A stretch of 12,884 bases of DNA from Rhodobacterales bacterium UBA3077 (GTDB taxonomy: Bacteria; Pseudomonadota; Alphaproteobacteria; Rhodobacterales; Rhodobacteraceae), in contig DFBP01000168.1 in NCBI GenBank assembly GCA_002366685.1, positions 36,529-49,412 on the forward strand, read 5' to 3'. The translations under genes and the position numbers were made by a program. Shown here one piece after another: positions 1 to 6,765 of the stretch. Within the stretch, counting starts at the first letter, position 1, and each line of letters starts with the position of its first letter. The notes under the pieces are model-generated. The model worked only from the letters and a program-made list of their open reading frames with translations, had not been told where the DNA came from and did not search any database.

Positions 1-48
1 CGCCCTGAAAGCGATATGGGTGCGTTTGATGACGTGGAAAGCCTGTAA
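1..48 (+). CDS. 3' end of an upstream gene (partial, unidentified)
   Basis: The first 16 codons read open in frame 1 and end with TAA at 46-48, giving a tail of 15 residues, RPESDMGAFDDVESL. The tail is acidic and too short to assign to a family. The stop codon lies directly against the GTG start of ispH, and the ribosome binding site of ispH (GGAAAG, 36-41) falls inside this tail, which suggests co-transcription with ispH. The frame is open by chance quite often over 48 bases, so the call rests mainly on the abutting stop/start arrangement. Confidence 0.45.
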   Translation, partial: RPESDMGAFDDVESL

Positions 49-990
49 GTGAAGCCCGATCTGACCATCTATCTGGCAGCACCGCGCGGGTTTTGCGCGG
101 GGGTGGATCGGGCGATTAAGGTTGTGGAAATGGCGATCGAGAAATGGGGCACCCCGGTTTTTGTGCGCCACGAGATCGTGCACAACAAATATGTGGTGGA
201 TGGCTTGCGCGATAAAGGCGCGGTTTTTGTCGAAAGTCTGGCGGACTGTCCCGATGACCGGCCTGTTGTTTTTTCGGCGCATGGTGTGGCCAAATCGGTG
301 CCCGAGGCGGCCGAACGGCGCAATATGCTTTACGTCGATGCCACCTGCCCTCTGGTTTCCAAAGTTCACATTGAGGCAGAGCGACATCACCGAGACGGGC
401 TCCAGATGATCATGATCGGCCATAAGGGCCACCCTGAAACCGTGGGCACAATGGGGCAATTGCCCGACGGTGCAGTGCTATTGGTTGAAACGGTCGAAGA
501 TGTTGCAACTGTGCAGCCGGACGACCCTTCGCGCTTGGCTTTTATTACGCAAACCACACTGAGCGTGGATGATGCGGCTGATATCATTGCGGCGCTTCAG
601 GCACGTTTTCCGGCCATTGTTGGCCCGCGTAAAGAAGATATTTGCTATGCGACCACCAACCGGCAAGCCGCCGTGCGCGAGATCGCACCCCTGATTGACG
701 CGCTGCTGGTGATCGGGGCCCCGAATTCCTCGAATTCGCGGCGCTTGGTTGAAGTTGGCGAGAAAGCAGGCTGCGCCTACGCCCAACTGGTTGAGCGCTC
801 AACCAATATAGACTGGCGATCGCTGGAAGGTGTAACATCCGTTGGTATAACCGCGGGTGCCTCGGCTCCCGAAGTGTTGATAGACGAGGTCTTGGCAGCC
901 TTTGGCGAACGCTATACCCTCAGAACTGAAATCGTTGAAACCGCCACCGAGAATATTTCCTTTAAGGTGCCGCGCATTTTGAGAGCCTGA
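49..990 (+). CDS. ispH: 4-hydroxy-3-methylbut-2-enyl diphosphate reductase (IspH/LytB)
   Basis: This is the last enzyme of the MEP (non-mevalonate) isoprenoid pathway. It is a cytosolic iron-sulfur enzyme that reduces HMBPP to IPP and DMAPP. The 313-residue product has the normal bacterial length. The three conserved cluster-binding cysteines are visible at C16 (in PRGFCAGV), C100 (in VDATCPLV) and C199 (in DICYATTNRQ). Histidines known to bind the diphosphate are at H41 (VRHEIVHN), H78 (FSAHGV) and H128, with the catalytic glutamate at E130 (GHPETVG). Translation starts at GTG 49, seven bases after GGAAAG. The gene overlaps the next start by one base (TGATG at 988-992) and appears to head an ispH-DUF3429-rnhA operon. 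Identity is very secure. Confidence 0.97.
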   Translation: MKPDLTIYLAAPRGFCAGVDRAIKVVEMAIEKWGTPVFVRHEIVHNKYVVDGLRDKGAVFVESLADCPDDRPVVFSAHGVAKSVPEAAERRNMLYVDATCPLVSKVHIEAERHHRDGLQMIMIGHKGHPETVGTMGQLPDGAVLLVETVEDVATVQPDDPSRLAFITQTTLSVDDAADIIAALQARFPAIVGPRKEDICYATTNRQAAVREIAPLIDALLVIGAPNSSNSRRLVEVGEKAGCAYAQLVERSTNIDWRSLEGVTSVGITAGASAPEVLIDEVLAAFGERYTLRTEIVETATENISFKVPRILRA

Positions 991-1412
991 TGAGACCAGT
1001 CCCCTTCCTCCCTGCCCTGCTTGGGTTTTTACTTGTAACGCCGTTTATCTATGCCGTTGGAGCCTTGCTCGGGCTGTTTACACCGCCAAGCGCCTATTGG
1101 GCCTCGCCCTATGCGATTCTCACCTCCTACGGCGCCATTTATTTGGCGATGTTAGGCGGGGTTTACTGGGGTTTCGCGGCCAAACGGGCCAACATACTGG
1201 ATGTTTTGATCGCCCTTGTGCCGCCGGTGGCCGCACTTGGTGCGTCGTTATCCCCGTCACCCGTGCTGCCCTATGCCATTGGCATTGCCGGCATGCTGCT
1301 GTTTGACATTCTCTATATCGCCCGAGGACTGGCCCCGAAATGGTGGCTATCGCTTCGGATTTATAGCGGGGCCATAGCTGTCGCTGCATTGGTTTATGCC
1401 TATTATGCCTGA
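990..1412 (+). CDS. DUF3429-type integral membrane protein
   Basis: This 140-residue, strongly hydrophobic protein has about five predicted membrane segments, near residues 7-28, 48-66, 70-90, 93-112 and 120-138. The stretch SYGAIYLAMLGGVYWG resembles the signature of the DUF3429 family, whose biochemical role is not known. The ATG at 990-992 shares its A with the stop of ispH, and the 3' end overlaps the likely rnhA start by eight bases, so translation is probably coupled in both directions. Position between ispH and rnhA gives no clear functional clue. Membrane location is well supported. The family name is from memory. Confidence 0.8.
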   Translation: MRPVPFLPALLGFLLVTPFIYAVGALLGLFTPPSAYWASPYAILTSYGAIYLAMLGGVYWGFAAKRANILDVLIALVPPVAALGASLSPSPVLPYAIGIAGMLLFDILYIARGLAPKWWLSLRIYSGAIAVAALVYAYYA

Positions 1413-1857
1413 GCTTCAAATTTATACCGATGGCGCGTGCTCGGGCAACCCCGGCCCTGGCGGTTGGGGCGCGCTCCTCGTCGCCAAAGATGGTGACAAA
1501 GTGTTGAAAACAAAAGAGCTTTGTGGAGGCGCGGCTGAAACAACCAACAACCGTATGGAGCTACAAGCGGCGATCTCGGGGCTTGATGCACTAGAGCGTA
1601 GCAGTGCCGTCACCGTTATAACCGATAGCGCTTACGTCAAAGACGGAATTAGCAAATGGCTTGCCGGTTGGAAGCGCAACGGTTGGAAAACCGCCGCTAA
1701 AAAGCCGGTCAAAAACGAAGACCTGTGGAAAGTGCTGGATGAAGCGCAAGCTCGCCATGATGTGACGTGGGAATGGGTCAAGGGCCATAACGGCCACGCG
1801 GAAAACGAATTGGCGGACGGGTTGGCCAATAAAGGCATGGCATCTTTTAAAAAGTAG
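1405..1857 (+). CDS. rnhA: Ribonuclease HI
   Basis: RNase HI cuts the RNA strand of RNA-DNA hybrids, removing R-loops and Okazaki primers in the cytosol. With the start at ATG 1405 the protein has 150 residues, the usual length. All active-site residues are visible: D9 (YTDGACSGNPGPGG), E52 (NNRMELQAA), D74 (ITDSAYV), H128 (VKGHNGHAENE) and D138 (ELADGLA). The basic handle region found in E. coli-type enzymes is present around residues 86-100 (WLAGWKRNGWKTAAKK). An in-frame ATG at 1396 would add only three residues (MPI), and 1405 fits the family better. The start overlaps the preceding gene and no clear Shine-Dalgarno is seen, so translation is probably coupled. The stop codon abuts that of the convergent gene. 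Confidence 0.97.
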   Translation: MPELQIYTDGACSGNPGPGGWGALLVAKDGDKVLKTKELCGGAAETTNNRMELQAAISGLDALERSSAVTVITDSAYVKDGISKWLAGWKRNGWKTAAKKPVKNEDLWKVLDEAQARHDVTWEWVKGHNGHAENELADGLANKGMASFKK

Positions 1858-1866
1858 CTACTTTTT
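1849..1866. terminator. Perfect 18-base palindrome spanning two abutting stop codons
   Basis: AAAAAGTAGCTACTTTTT is a perfect palindrome centred exactly between the TAG of rnhA (1855-1857) and the TAG of the opposite-strand gene (1858-1860). Both proteins therefore end in Lys-Lys-stop from the same bases. Each strand reads an A run, a short G/C-poor core and a T run, so it could act as a weak bidirectional terminator. It has no unpaired loop in its full form and only four G/C bases, so stem stability is doubtful. Confidence 0.4.
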
Positions 1867-2100
1867 CCGGCCTTCAATCAAGTATTTATAGCCAAGCACC
1901 AGCACAGCGACCCCCAAAAGCGCACCGATAAATCCGGCCGCCACCCCCAGCGCCGCTAAAAACACGCGTAACACCAAACCGCCGAGTAGCGCCCCGACAA
2001 TGCCGAGCGCAATCGTTTGAACGAGGCCAAGTTCGACATTGAGCAACCGCGTGCCAATATAACCGGCTGCTGCGCCAAGAATAATCCAATAAAAAATCAT
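1858..2100 (-). CDS. GlsB/YeaQ/YmgE-type small membrane protein
   Basis: This is an 80-residue, glycine- and alanine-rich membrane protein with three hydrophobic stretches (about residues 1-17, 26-47 and 48-71) and a short basic tail, EGRKK. The pattern of small residues in LGIVGALLGGLVLR resembles the GlsB/YeaQ/YmgE family, often annotated as stress-response or transglycosylase-associated proteins, whose exact function is unknown. A TTG at 2103 is also in frame, but the ATG at 2100 is preferred because GAGGGAG at 2106-2112 (minus strand) is then at normal spacing. It lies 63 bases downstream of fmt on the same strand and could be read from the def-fmt operon or its own promoter. I see no convincing sigma-70 promoter in the gap. 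Confidence 0.78.
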   Translation of the reverse strand: MIFYWIILGAAAGYIGTRLLNVELGLVQTIALGIVGALLGGLVLRVFLAALGVAAGFIGALLGVAVLVLGYKYLIEGRKK

Positions 2101-2163
2101 CAATGCTCCCTCATAAATGTTTCATCCATTAACATGGGGTCACATTGGCTCAAGTTCCAGAGG

Positions 2164-3069
2164 TCAAGCCACGAATTCACCGGTCAGGAGCGGGAAACCA
2201 CGGGCAAAATTAGTGGCGTCCATCGGCCCTTTACCAGCCCGCTGAAGGCGGGTGAGCCGAATGGCACCTTGCCCGCACGCTATCGTGAATTGATCATTCA
2301 GCGCCAATCCCGGTGTGCCACTACCGCTAACGAGTTCGCAGCCGAGCAGCTTGACGCGCTCATCTTTTATCTCACACCAAGCGCCCGGAAAGGGGGAAAG
2401 CGCGCGGATTTGGCGGTCAATCATGTCCGAGCTCTGCGTCCAGTCAACTCTGGCTTCTGCCTTGTCGATCTTCGCGGCGTAGGTAACGCCGCCTTCCGAT
2501 TGTGGTTCAGCGTTAAACTTTCCGCTGGCCAGCACATCTACGAGCAACGCGGCACCAATGCCTGCAAGCCGGTCATGCAGGGTTTCCGCAGTATCTTGCG
2601 CCGTAATCGGCGTCGCTTTGCGCGCAATGACGGGGCCGGTATCGAGCCCCGCTTCCATCTGCATAATGCAAACACCGGTTTCAAGATCCCCGGCCATTAT
2701 CGCGCGCTGGATTGGCGCGGCGCCCCGCCAGCGCGGGAGCAGCGAGGCGTGAATATTGAGGCACCCATGTAGGGGCGTATCCAGCACAGATTGGGGCAGA
2801 ATCAAGCCATAGGCAACCACAACCGCAATCTCGACATCGTGGGAGGCAAAGACCTCCCGATCAGATTTATCCTTAAAGTTCAGCGGGGTAAATACCGGTA
2901 GGCCGAGCTGTTCCGCCGTTTTTTGCACCGGGCTTGGCCGTGGCTTTTTCCCGCGTCCGGCGGGGCGTGGTGGTTGGGAATAGACCGCGACAATATCGTG
3001 GCCCGCGCCATGCAGCGCCTCCAATACCGAGACCGAGAACTCAGGTGTTCCCATAAAAATGACGCGCAT
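2164..3069 (-). CDS. fmt: Methionyl-tRNA formyltransferase
   Basis: This cytosolic enzyme transfers a formyl group from 10-formyltetrahydrofolate to initiator Met-tRNA, making fMet-tRNA for translation initiation. The 301-residue protein shows the N-terminal MRVIFMGTPEFSV strand and the folate-binding signature NIHASLLPRWRGAAPIQ. Counted from this start, the catalytic residues are N105, H107 and D143 (in EAGLDTGPV), followed by the smaller C-terminal tRNA-binding domain. Two adjacent ATGs exist at 3072 and 3069. GGAG at 3077-3080 sits seven bases from the second and four from the first, so 3069 is preferred, with 3072 possible. The gene directly follows the TAA of the deformylase-like gene (3073-3075). 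Functionally it is the formylating partner of def in the same operon. Confidence 0.96.
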   Translation of the reverse strand: MRVIFMGTPEFSVSVLEALHGAGHDIVAVYSQPPRPAGRGKKPRPSPVQKTAEQLGLPVFTPLNFKDKSDREVFASHDVEIAVVVAYGLILPQSVLDTPLHGCLNIHASLLPRWRGAAPIQRAIMAGDLETGVCIMQMEAGLDTGPVIARKATPITAQDTAETLHDRLAGIGAALLVDVLASGKFNAEPQSEGGVTYAAKIDKAEARVDWTQSSDMIDRQIRALSPFPGAWCEIKDERVKLLGCELVSGSGTPGLALNDQFTIACGQGAIRLTRLQRAGKGPMDATNFARGFPLLTGEFVA

Positions 3070-3072
3070 CAT

Positions 3073-3573
3073 TTATCTCCGCTTCATGTTCTTGGCGTGT
3101 TTGGCCAGCAGCATTTTGCGCTTGACCGGGCTGAGGTGGTCCACAAAAAGTTTACCGTTCAAATGGTCTATTTGATGTTGCACAGATGTCGCCCAAAGGC
3201 CGACAAAGTCACGCTCGACAACCTCGCCCTGCGCATCAAGATAGCGCGCGGTAATCGCGCGCGGGCGGTAAACCTTTGACCAGAGGCCCGGGATATTAGG
3301 GCTGCCTTCTTCATGCTCCGTAAGCTTCACTGACTCGTGCAAAATCTCCGGATTGGCCATACGAATAGGGGAGTCCCGCCCTTCAGAACAATCCACCACA
3401 GCCAGCCGCTGCATTTCTCCGATTTGGGGTCCAGCGAGCCCGACACCGGGCATAGCATACATTGCTGCCAGCATTTCATCCCAAACCGCACGAACGTTGT
3501 CATCTACCGCCTCGATAGCGGTGCAAACTGTACGCAGGCGTTTGTCTGGATACATCAGAAAAGGGCGGTTCAT
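3073..3573 (-). CDS. Peptide deformylase-like protein with degenerate active site
   Basis: The 166-residue protein has the full peptide deformylase fold length and aligns end to end with its neighbour def, but its catalytic motifs are altered. Motif 1 is GVGLAGPQ (usually GIGLAAPQ). Motif 2 is EEGSPNIPG where active enzymes have EEGCLSIPG, so the metal-binding cysteine is Ser91. Motif 3 is QHQIDH where active enzymes have QHELDH, so the catalytic glutamate is Gln134. The two zinc/iron-binding histidines, H133 and H137, remain. Loss of both the cysteine ligand and the general-acid/base glutamate makes normal deformylase activity unlikely. The frame is intact and its ATG overlaps the def stop by four bases (ATGA), so it is probably translated. 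GGGAGG lies almost against the start. A pseudoenzyme role is inference. Confidence 0.9.
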   Translation of the reverse strand: MNRPFLMYPDKRLRTVCTAIEAVDDNVRAVWDEMLAAMYAMPGVGLAGPQIGEMQRLAVVDCSEGRDSPIRMANPEILHESVKLTEHEEGSPNIPGLWSKVYRPRAITARYLDAQGEVVERDFVGLWATSVQHQIDHLNGKLFVDHLSPVKRKMLLAKHAKNMKRR

Positions 3574-4091
3574 CCCTCCCGGGCCCGTTCTTTTTTGAGT
3601 TTTTTCATTTTAGCCGTGATCATCCGGCGCTTGATGCCGGACAGGTAGTCAACAAAGAGTTTGCCGTCGAGATGATCCAGCTCGTGCTGGACGCAAGTTG
3701 CTGTCAAACCTTCGAATTCTTCTTCATGCTCTTTGCCGTCCAGATCGCTGAATGCCATTCGAACGCTGGCCGGACGGGTGATTTCCTCGTAAATCCCCGG
3801 GATCGACAGACAACCTTCCTCATAAGCGTTTTCGTCTTCAGAGGCCCATGTGACGCGCGGATTGATCAGCACACGTGGCTCTGGCGCCGATTCCTTTGCC
3901 GCGACATCCATCACGAAAAACCGCTCCAAAACACCGACTTGCGGCGCAGCCAAGCCAATGCCCGGCGCGTCATACATGGTTTCAAGCATGTCTGTTGCCA
4001 GCTTGCGCAGCTCCGGAGAGACCCCGTCAACCCGATCGCAAATCTTTTTAAGGCGTGGGTCCGGGTGAATAATGATTTTCTTTAAGCTCAT
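3570..4091 (-). CDS. def: Peptide deformylase
   Basis: Peptide deformylase removes the N-formyl group from nascent proteins at the ribosome exit. The 173-residue product carries all three canonical motifs: GIGLAAPQVG (Q51), EEGCLSIPG (C94) and QHELDH (H136, E137, H140). C94, H136 and H140 would bind the metal and E137 would be the catalytic base. The C-terminal extension after residue 150 is lysine/arginine-rich, as in ribosome-associated type 1 enzymes. It is the first gene of a def, deformylase-like, fmt operon transcribed leftward. No Shine-Dalgarno is visible before ATG 4091. Instead a good promoter ends only six bases upstream, so the mRNA may be leaderless. Confidence 0.97.
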   Translation of the reverse strand: MSLKKIIIHPDPRLKKICDRVDGVSPELRKLATDMLETMYDAPGIGLAAPQVGVLERFFVMDVAAKESAPEPRVLINPRVTWASEDENAYEEGCLSIPGIYEEITRPASVRMAFSDLDGKEHEEEFEGLTATCVQHELDHLDGKLFVDYLSGIKRRMITAKMKKLKKERAREG

Positions 4092-4097
4092 GGTGGG

Positions 4098-4126
4098 TAT
4101 TTAGGCCAAGCACTGCATTGGTGCAA
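4098..4126 (-). promoter_or_regulatory. Promoter of the def operon, probably leaderless
   Basis: On the minus strand a -35 box TTGCAC (4121-4126) and a -10 box TAAATA (4098-4103) are separated by 17 bases, a good sigma-70 match. Only six bases (CCCACC) lie between the -10 box and the ATG of def at 4091. Transcription would be expected to begin at or within a base or two of the start codon. The absence of a Shine-Dalgarno sequence fits a leaderless message. Confidence 0.6.
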
Positions 4127-4141
4127 GGGCACGATTGGGGG

Positions 4142-4170
4142 TTTTACTCCCGCGATGTTAAGGCTAGCGT
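4142..4170 (+). promoter_or_regulatory. Weak candidate promoter of the PatB/MalY gene
   Basis: TTTTAC (4142-4147) and TAGCGT (4165-4170) are 17 bases apart, and would give a leader of about 17 bases ending in the AGGAG Shine-Dalgarno at 4183-4187. Each box matches the consensus only partly. It is listed because the divergent gap of 102 bases must hold a promoter for this strand unless expression comes from elsewhere. Confidence 0.25.
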
Positions 4171-4193
4171 GAGCCGAAATACAGGAGATACAA

Positions 4194-5366
4194 ATGGCGA
4201 ACTTTGACGAGACAATCGACCGGCGCGGAACCCATAGTGCCAAATGGGACGCTATGGAGGCGGTTTATGGTGTGTCAAACGATGATGGCATTTCTATGTG
4301 GGTCGCCGATATGGACTTTCGGCCACCCCAAGCAGTCGGCGATGCTTTGCAAGGCGCGGTAGACCACGGGGTCTATGGCTATTACGCGATGGATGGGAGC
4401 TATCGCAGCGCTGTGTGCGGATGGTTGGAGCGGCGGCATGGCTGGAAAGTTGACCCTACGTGGCTTTCGACCACACACGGGTTGGTGGCGGCGGTGGCAC
4501 TGGCTTTGCAGGCCTATACCGAAAAAGGTGACGGTATCATCCTGTTTACGCCAGTTTACCATGCCTTTGCCAAAATGATTAACAATAACGAACGGCAGAT
4601 CGTTGAATCGGAGCTTGTGCTGGAATCCGGCCGCTACGAAATGGACCTTGCCGCACTGGAAGCCAGCCTGAATGGCACCGAAAAAATGGTAATTCTGTGC
4701 TCGCCGCATAACCCCGGCGGGCGCGTCTGGAGCGTGGAGGAACTGCGGGCGCTTGCGAGCTTCTGCACCAGGCACGACCTCATTCTTGTATCCGACGAAA
4801 TTCATCATGATCTGGTTTTTGCACCGCATAAACATACGGTTATGGCGCTGGCGGCTCCGGAAGTTTCTGATCGGCTTGTCACCTTGGTTGCAGCCTCCAA
4901 AACCTTTAATCTGGCGGGCGGGATGACCGGTTCGGTCATCATTTCCGACGAAGCACTGCGGGCCAAATTTGCGAAAGCCCATCAAGCCGCCGGGGCGTCT
5001 CCCAATCGTTTTGGCATGTTGATGACCGAAGCGGCCTACAATGAAGGCGATACATGGTTGGCAGAGTTGTTGGACTACTTGACCGAAAATCGCAGGATAT
5101 TTGATGAAGGCATCAATGCGATTCCGGGGTTGGCGTCTATGTCACTTGAAAGCACGTATCTCGCCTGGGTTGACTTTTCGGGGACCGGTATGCCGATGGC
5201 AGACGTGATAGAGCGCGTGCAGAGCTCCGCCAGAATCGCCGCCAACTATGGTGAGACTTTTGGCACAGGAGGCGAAAACTACTTGCGCTTTAACCTCGGC
5301 TGCCCGCGCAGCGTGGTGGTCAAAGCCGTTCAGCGCCTCGAAGAGGCCTTTGCCGACCTACAGTAA
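4194..5366 (+). CDS. PatB/MalY-family PLP-dependent C-S lyase / aminotransferase
   Basis: This 390-residue fold-type I PLP enzyme belongs to the PatB/MalY group, whose members mostly cleave C-S bonds, for example cystathionine or cysteine beta-lyase, and are often misnamed aminotransferases. Visible features are the N-terminal KWDAMEAVYGV and MWVADMDF segments typical of the group, the Asn of SPHNPGGRVW (N173), the Asp that contacts the PLP ring nitrogen in VSDEIHHDL (D201), the Schiff-base lysine K236 in ASKTFNLAG, and the substrate carboxylate-binding arginine R366 in YLRFNLGCPR. A strong AGGAG (4183-4187) precedes the ATG by six bases. An MFS exporter gene follows 48 bases downstream on the same strand. 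The exact substrate cannot be told from sequence. Confidence 0.9.
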   Translation: MANFDETIDRRGTHSAKWDAMEAVYGVSNDDGISMWVADMDFRPPQAVGDALQGAVDHGVYGYYAMDGSYRSAVCGWLERRHGWKVDPTWLSTTHGLVAAVALALQAYTEKGDGIILFTPVYHAFAKMINNNERQIVESELVLESGRYEMDLAALEASLNGTEKMVILCSPHNPGGRVWSVEELRALASFCTRHDLILVSDEIHHDLVFAPHKHTVMALAAPEVSDRLVTLVAASKTFNLAGGMTGSVIISDEALRAKFAKAHQAAGASPNRFGMLMTEAAYNEGDTWLAELLDYLTENRRIFDEGINAIPGLASMSLESTYLAWVDFSGTGMPMADVIERVQSSARIAANYGETFGTGGENYLRFNLGCPRSVVVKAVQRLEEAFADLQ

Positions 5367-5378
5367 ACATACATATAT

Positions 5379-5395
5379 TCGGCATATCTTGCCGA
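5379..5395. terminator. Small inverted repeat between the PatB/MalY and MFS genes
   Basis: TCGGCA, a five-base loop TATCT, and TGCCGA form a perfect 6-bp stem, followed on the plus strand by TTTATT. It lies 12 bases after the stop of the PatB/MalY gene. It could be a weak terminator or attenuator, or an operator. The stem is short and the T run interrupted, so transcription may well continue into the MFS gene. Confidence 0.35.
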
Positions 5396-5414
5396 TTTAT
5401 TGAACTAATCGAAC

Positions 5415-6665
5415 ATGATCGGACATAGCGTGACTCAACACGTCGATCCTCGCTGGCTAGATAAAACCACCTCTCCACACGTGGCCACATTGGTCGCAAT
5501 TGCGGGGATTTCAGCGCTCACCATGAACATATTCCTGCCGGCTCTCCCGAGTATGGCAACCTTTTTTGATGCCGACTATGCGGTGGTTCAACTCGCTATA
5601 TCAGCCTATCTTGCGGTCACAGCGTTGCTTCAGATTATCATCGGGCCTCTTTCTGACCGGTTCGGACGGCGGCCGATTTTGCTCTGGGGATTCGGGCTGT
5701 TTGTGCTGGCCACACTGGGTTGTGTGATCTCATCCAGTATCGAGATGCTACTTTTCTTCCGTATGCTTCAGGCCGGGGTGGCCTCGGGAATTGTTCTTTC
5801 AAGGGCGATCGTGCGAGATATGGTGCCGCCGGAGAAAGCGGCAAGCATGATCGGTTATGTTACTATGGGTATGAGCCTTGTGCCGATGGTCGGCCCTGTA
5901 ATTGGCGGCGTGCTTAATGCGGCCTATGGCTGGCAGGCGAGTTTTGTAATGCTCGCCGCTTTGGGACTGACGGTGCTTTGGCTGGTCTGGGCCGACCTCG
6001 GAGAAACAAATACGCATAAAAGCGAGAGTTTCAGCGCACAATTCCGAGCCTATCCCGACCTCATCCGCTCTCGACGGTTTTGGGGGTATACGCTGACGGC
6101 AGGCTTTGCCTCTGGCGCTTTTTTTGCCTTTATTGGCGGCGCGCCCTTTGTTTCGACCGAGATTTTGGGGCTCAACTCCGCTGAGATGGGCGGGTATTTC
6201 GGCATTGTGGCTTTTGGATATATGACCGGGAATTTTCTGTCCGGGCGCTATGCCCAGCGCGCCGGCTTAAACAAGATGATGCTGATTGGCGGCGTGGTCG
6301 CGACAACGGGTTCTATTCTAAGCATGATATTGTTTGGCCTTGGTGTTTTGCACCCGCTTTCGCTCTTTGGCCCAATGTTTTTGGTAGGTGGCGGCAATGG
6401 TCTGACCTTGCCAAGCGCCAATGCGGGAATTGTTTCGGTTCGACCGCAACTGGCGGGAAGTGCCTCCGGATTGGGTGGTGCGATCACAATCGGCGGCGGG
6501 GCCGGGCTTTCTGCCTTGACCGGCGTTATTTTGAGCGCTGAAAGTGGAGCCTTTCCGCTATTTGCTTTGATGCTGTCTGTATCCCTCTTGTCGGTTCTAA
6601 GCGCGATCTATGTGATTTGGGTGGCCAAGCATGCCGGATCATTGGGCGAAGACGGATTCGCCTGA
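5415..6665 (+). CDS. MFS multidrug efflux transporter, Bcr/CflA type
   Basis: This 416-residue inner-membrane protein shows the 12-helix pattern of the major facilitator superfamily. Motif A is at residues 77-90 (GPLSDRFGRRPILL), between helices 2 and 3. A motif C-like GPVIGG is at 160-165, as in drug/proton antiporters. The segment RMLQAG...AIVRDMVPPEKAA is characteristic of the Bcr/CflA subfamily. Members export bicyclomycin, chloramphenicol, or in some cases cysteine and related metabolites. The upstream C-S lyase makes a thiol or amino-acid link possible but unproven. The start is uncertain: ATG 5415 has no clear Shine-Dalgarno, and an in-frame GTG at 5430 would remove five residues, all before the first helix. 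The drug specificity cannot be inferred. Confidence 0.9.
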   Translation: MIGHSVTQHVDPRWLDKTTSPHVATLVAIAGISALTMNIFLPALPSMATFFDADYAVVQLAISAYLAVTALLQIIIGPLSDRFGRRPILLWGFGLFVLATLGCVISSSIEMLLFFRMLQAGVASGIVLSRAIVRDMVPPEKAASMIGYVTMGMSLVPMVGPVIGGVLNAAYGWQASFVMLAALGLTVLWLVWADLGETNTHKSESFSAQFRAYPDLIRSRRFWGYTLTAGFASGAFFAFIGGAPFVSTEILGLNSAEMGGYFGIVAFGYMTGNFLSGRYAQRAGLNKMMLIGGVVATTGSILSMILFGLGVLHPLSLFGPMFLVGGGNGLTLPSANAGIVSVRPQLAGSASGLGGAITIGGGAGLSALTGVILSAESGAFPLFALMLSVSLLSVLSAIYVIWVAKHAGSLGEDGFA

Positions 6666-6694
6666 GCTCTTCTCGCAGGTGCAGCATTTTGCGG

Positions 6695-6724
6695 TTGACA
6701 TAAGTACGCAAGATTGTGATCAAT
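6695..6724 (+). promoter_or_regulatory. Candidate promoter of mcl1
   Basis: A perfect -35 hexamer TTGACA lies at 6695-6700, within the 100-base gap between the MFS stop and the mcl1 start. The best partner at normal spacing is ATCAAT (6719-6724, 18-base spacer), which matches only half of the -10 consensus. Weak -10 boxes are typical of activated promoters. A TTTATA at 6744-6749 is a further candidate with a poor -35. Confidence 0.35.
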
Positions 6725-6765
6725 GGCCGCAAATCAACGCAACTTTATATCGCACAGGAATCCCA

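Noticed and set aside
2104..2163. GGAAC-type stress sigma factor promoter before the GlsB-type gene
   Set aside because: A GGAAC is present on the minus strand, but the -10 partner is at poor spacing and match, and this sigma factor type is not expected in most Rhodobacterales.
2017..2772. 251-codon plus-strand open frame
   Set aside because: It lies antisense to fmt and part of the GlsB-type gene, has no recognisable domain, and the minus-strand genes carry clear catalytic motifs.
4275..4985. 236-codon minus-strand open frame
   Set aside because: Antisense to the PatB/MalY gene, with no family features.
6631..6765. Upstream extension of mcl1 by 45 codons
   Set aside because: It overlaps the MFS gene and lacks family similarity; the ATG at 6766 has a ribosome binding site and gives the known N-terminus.
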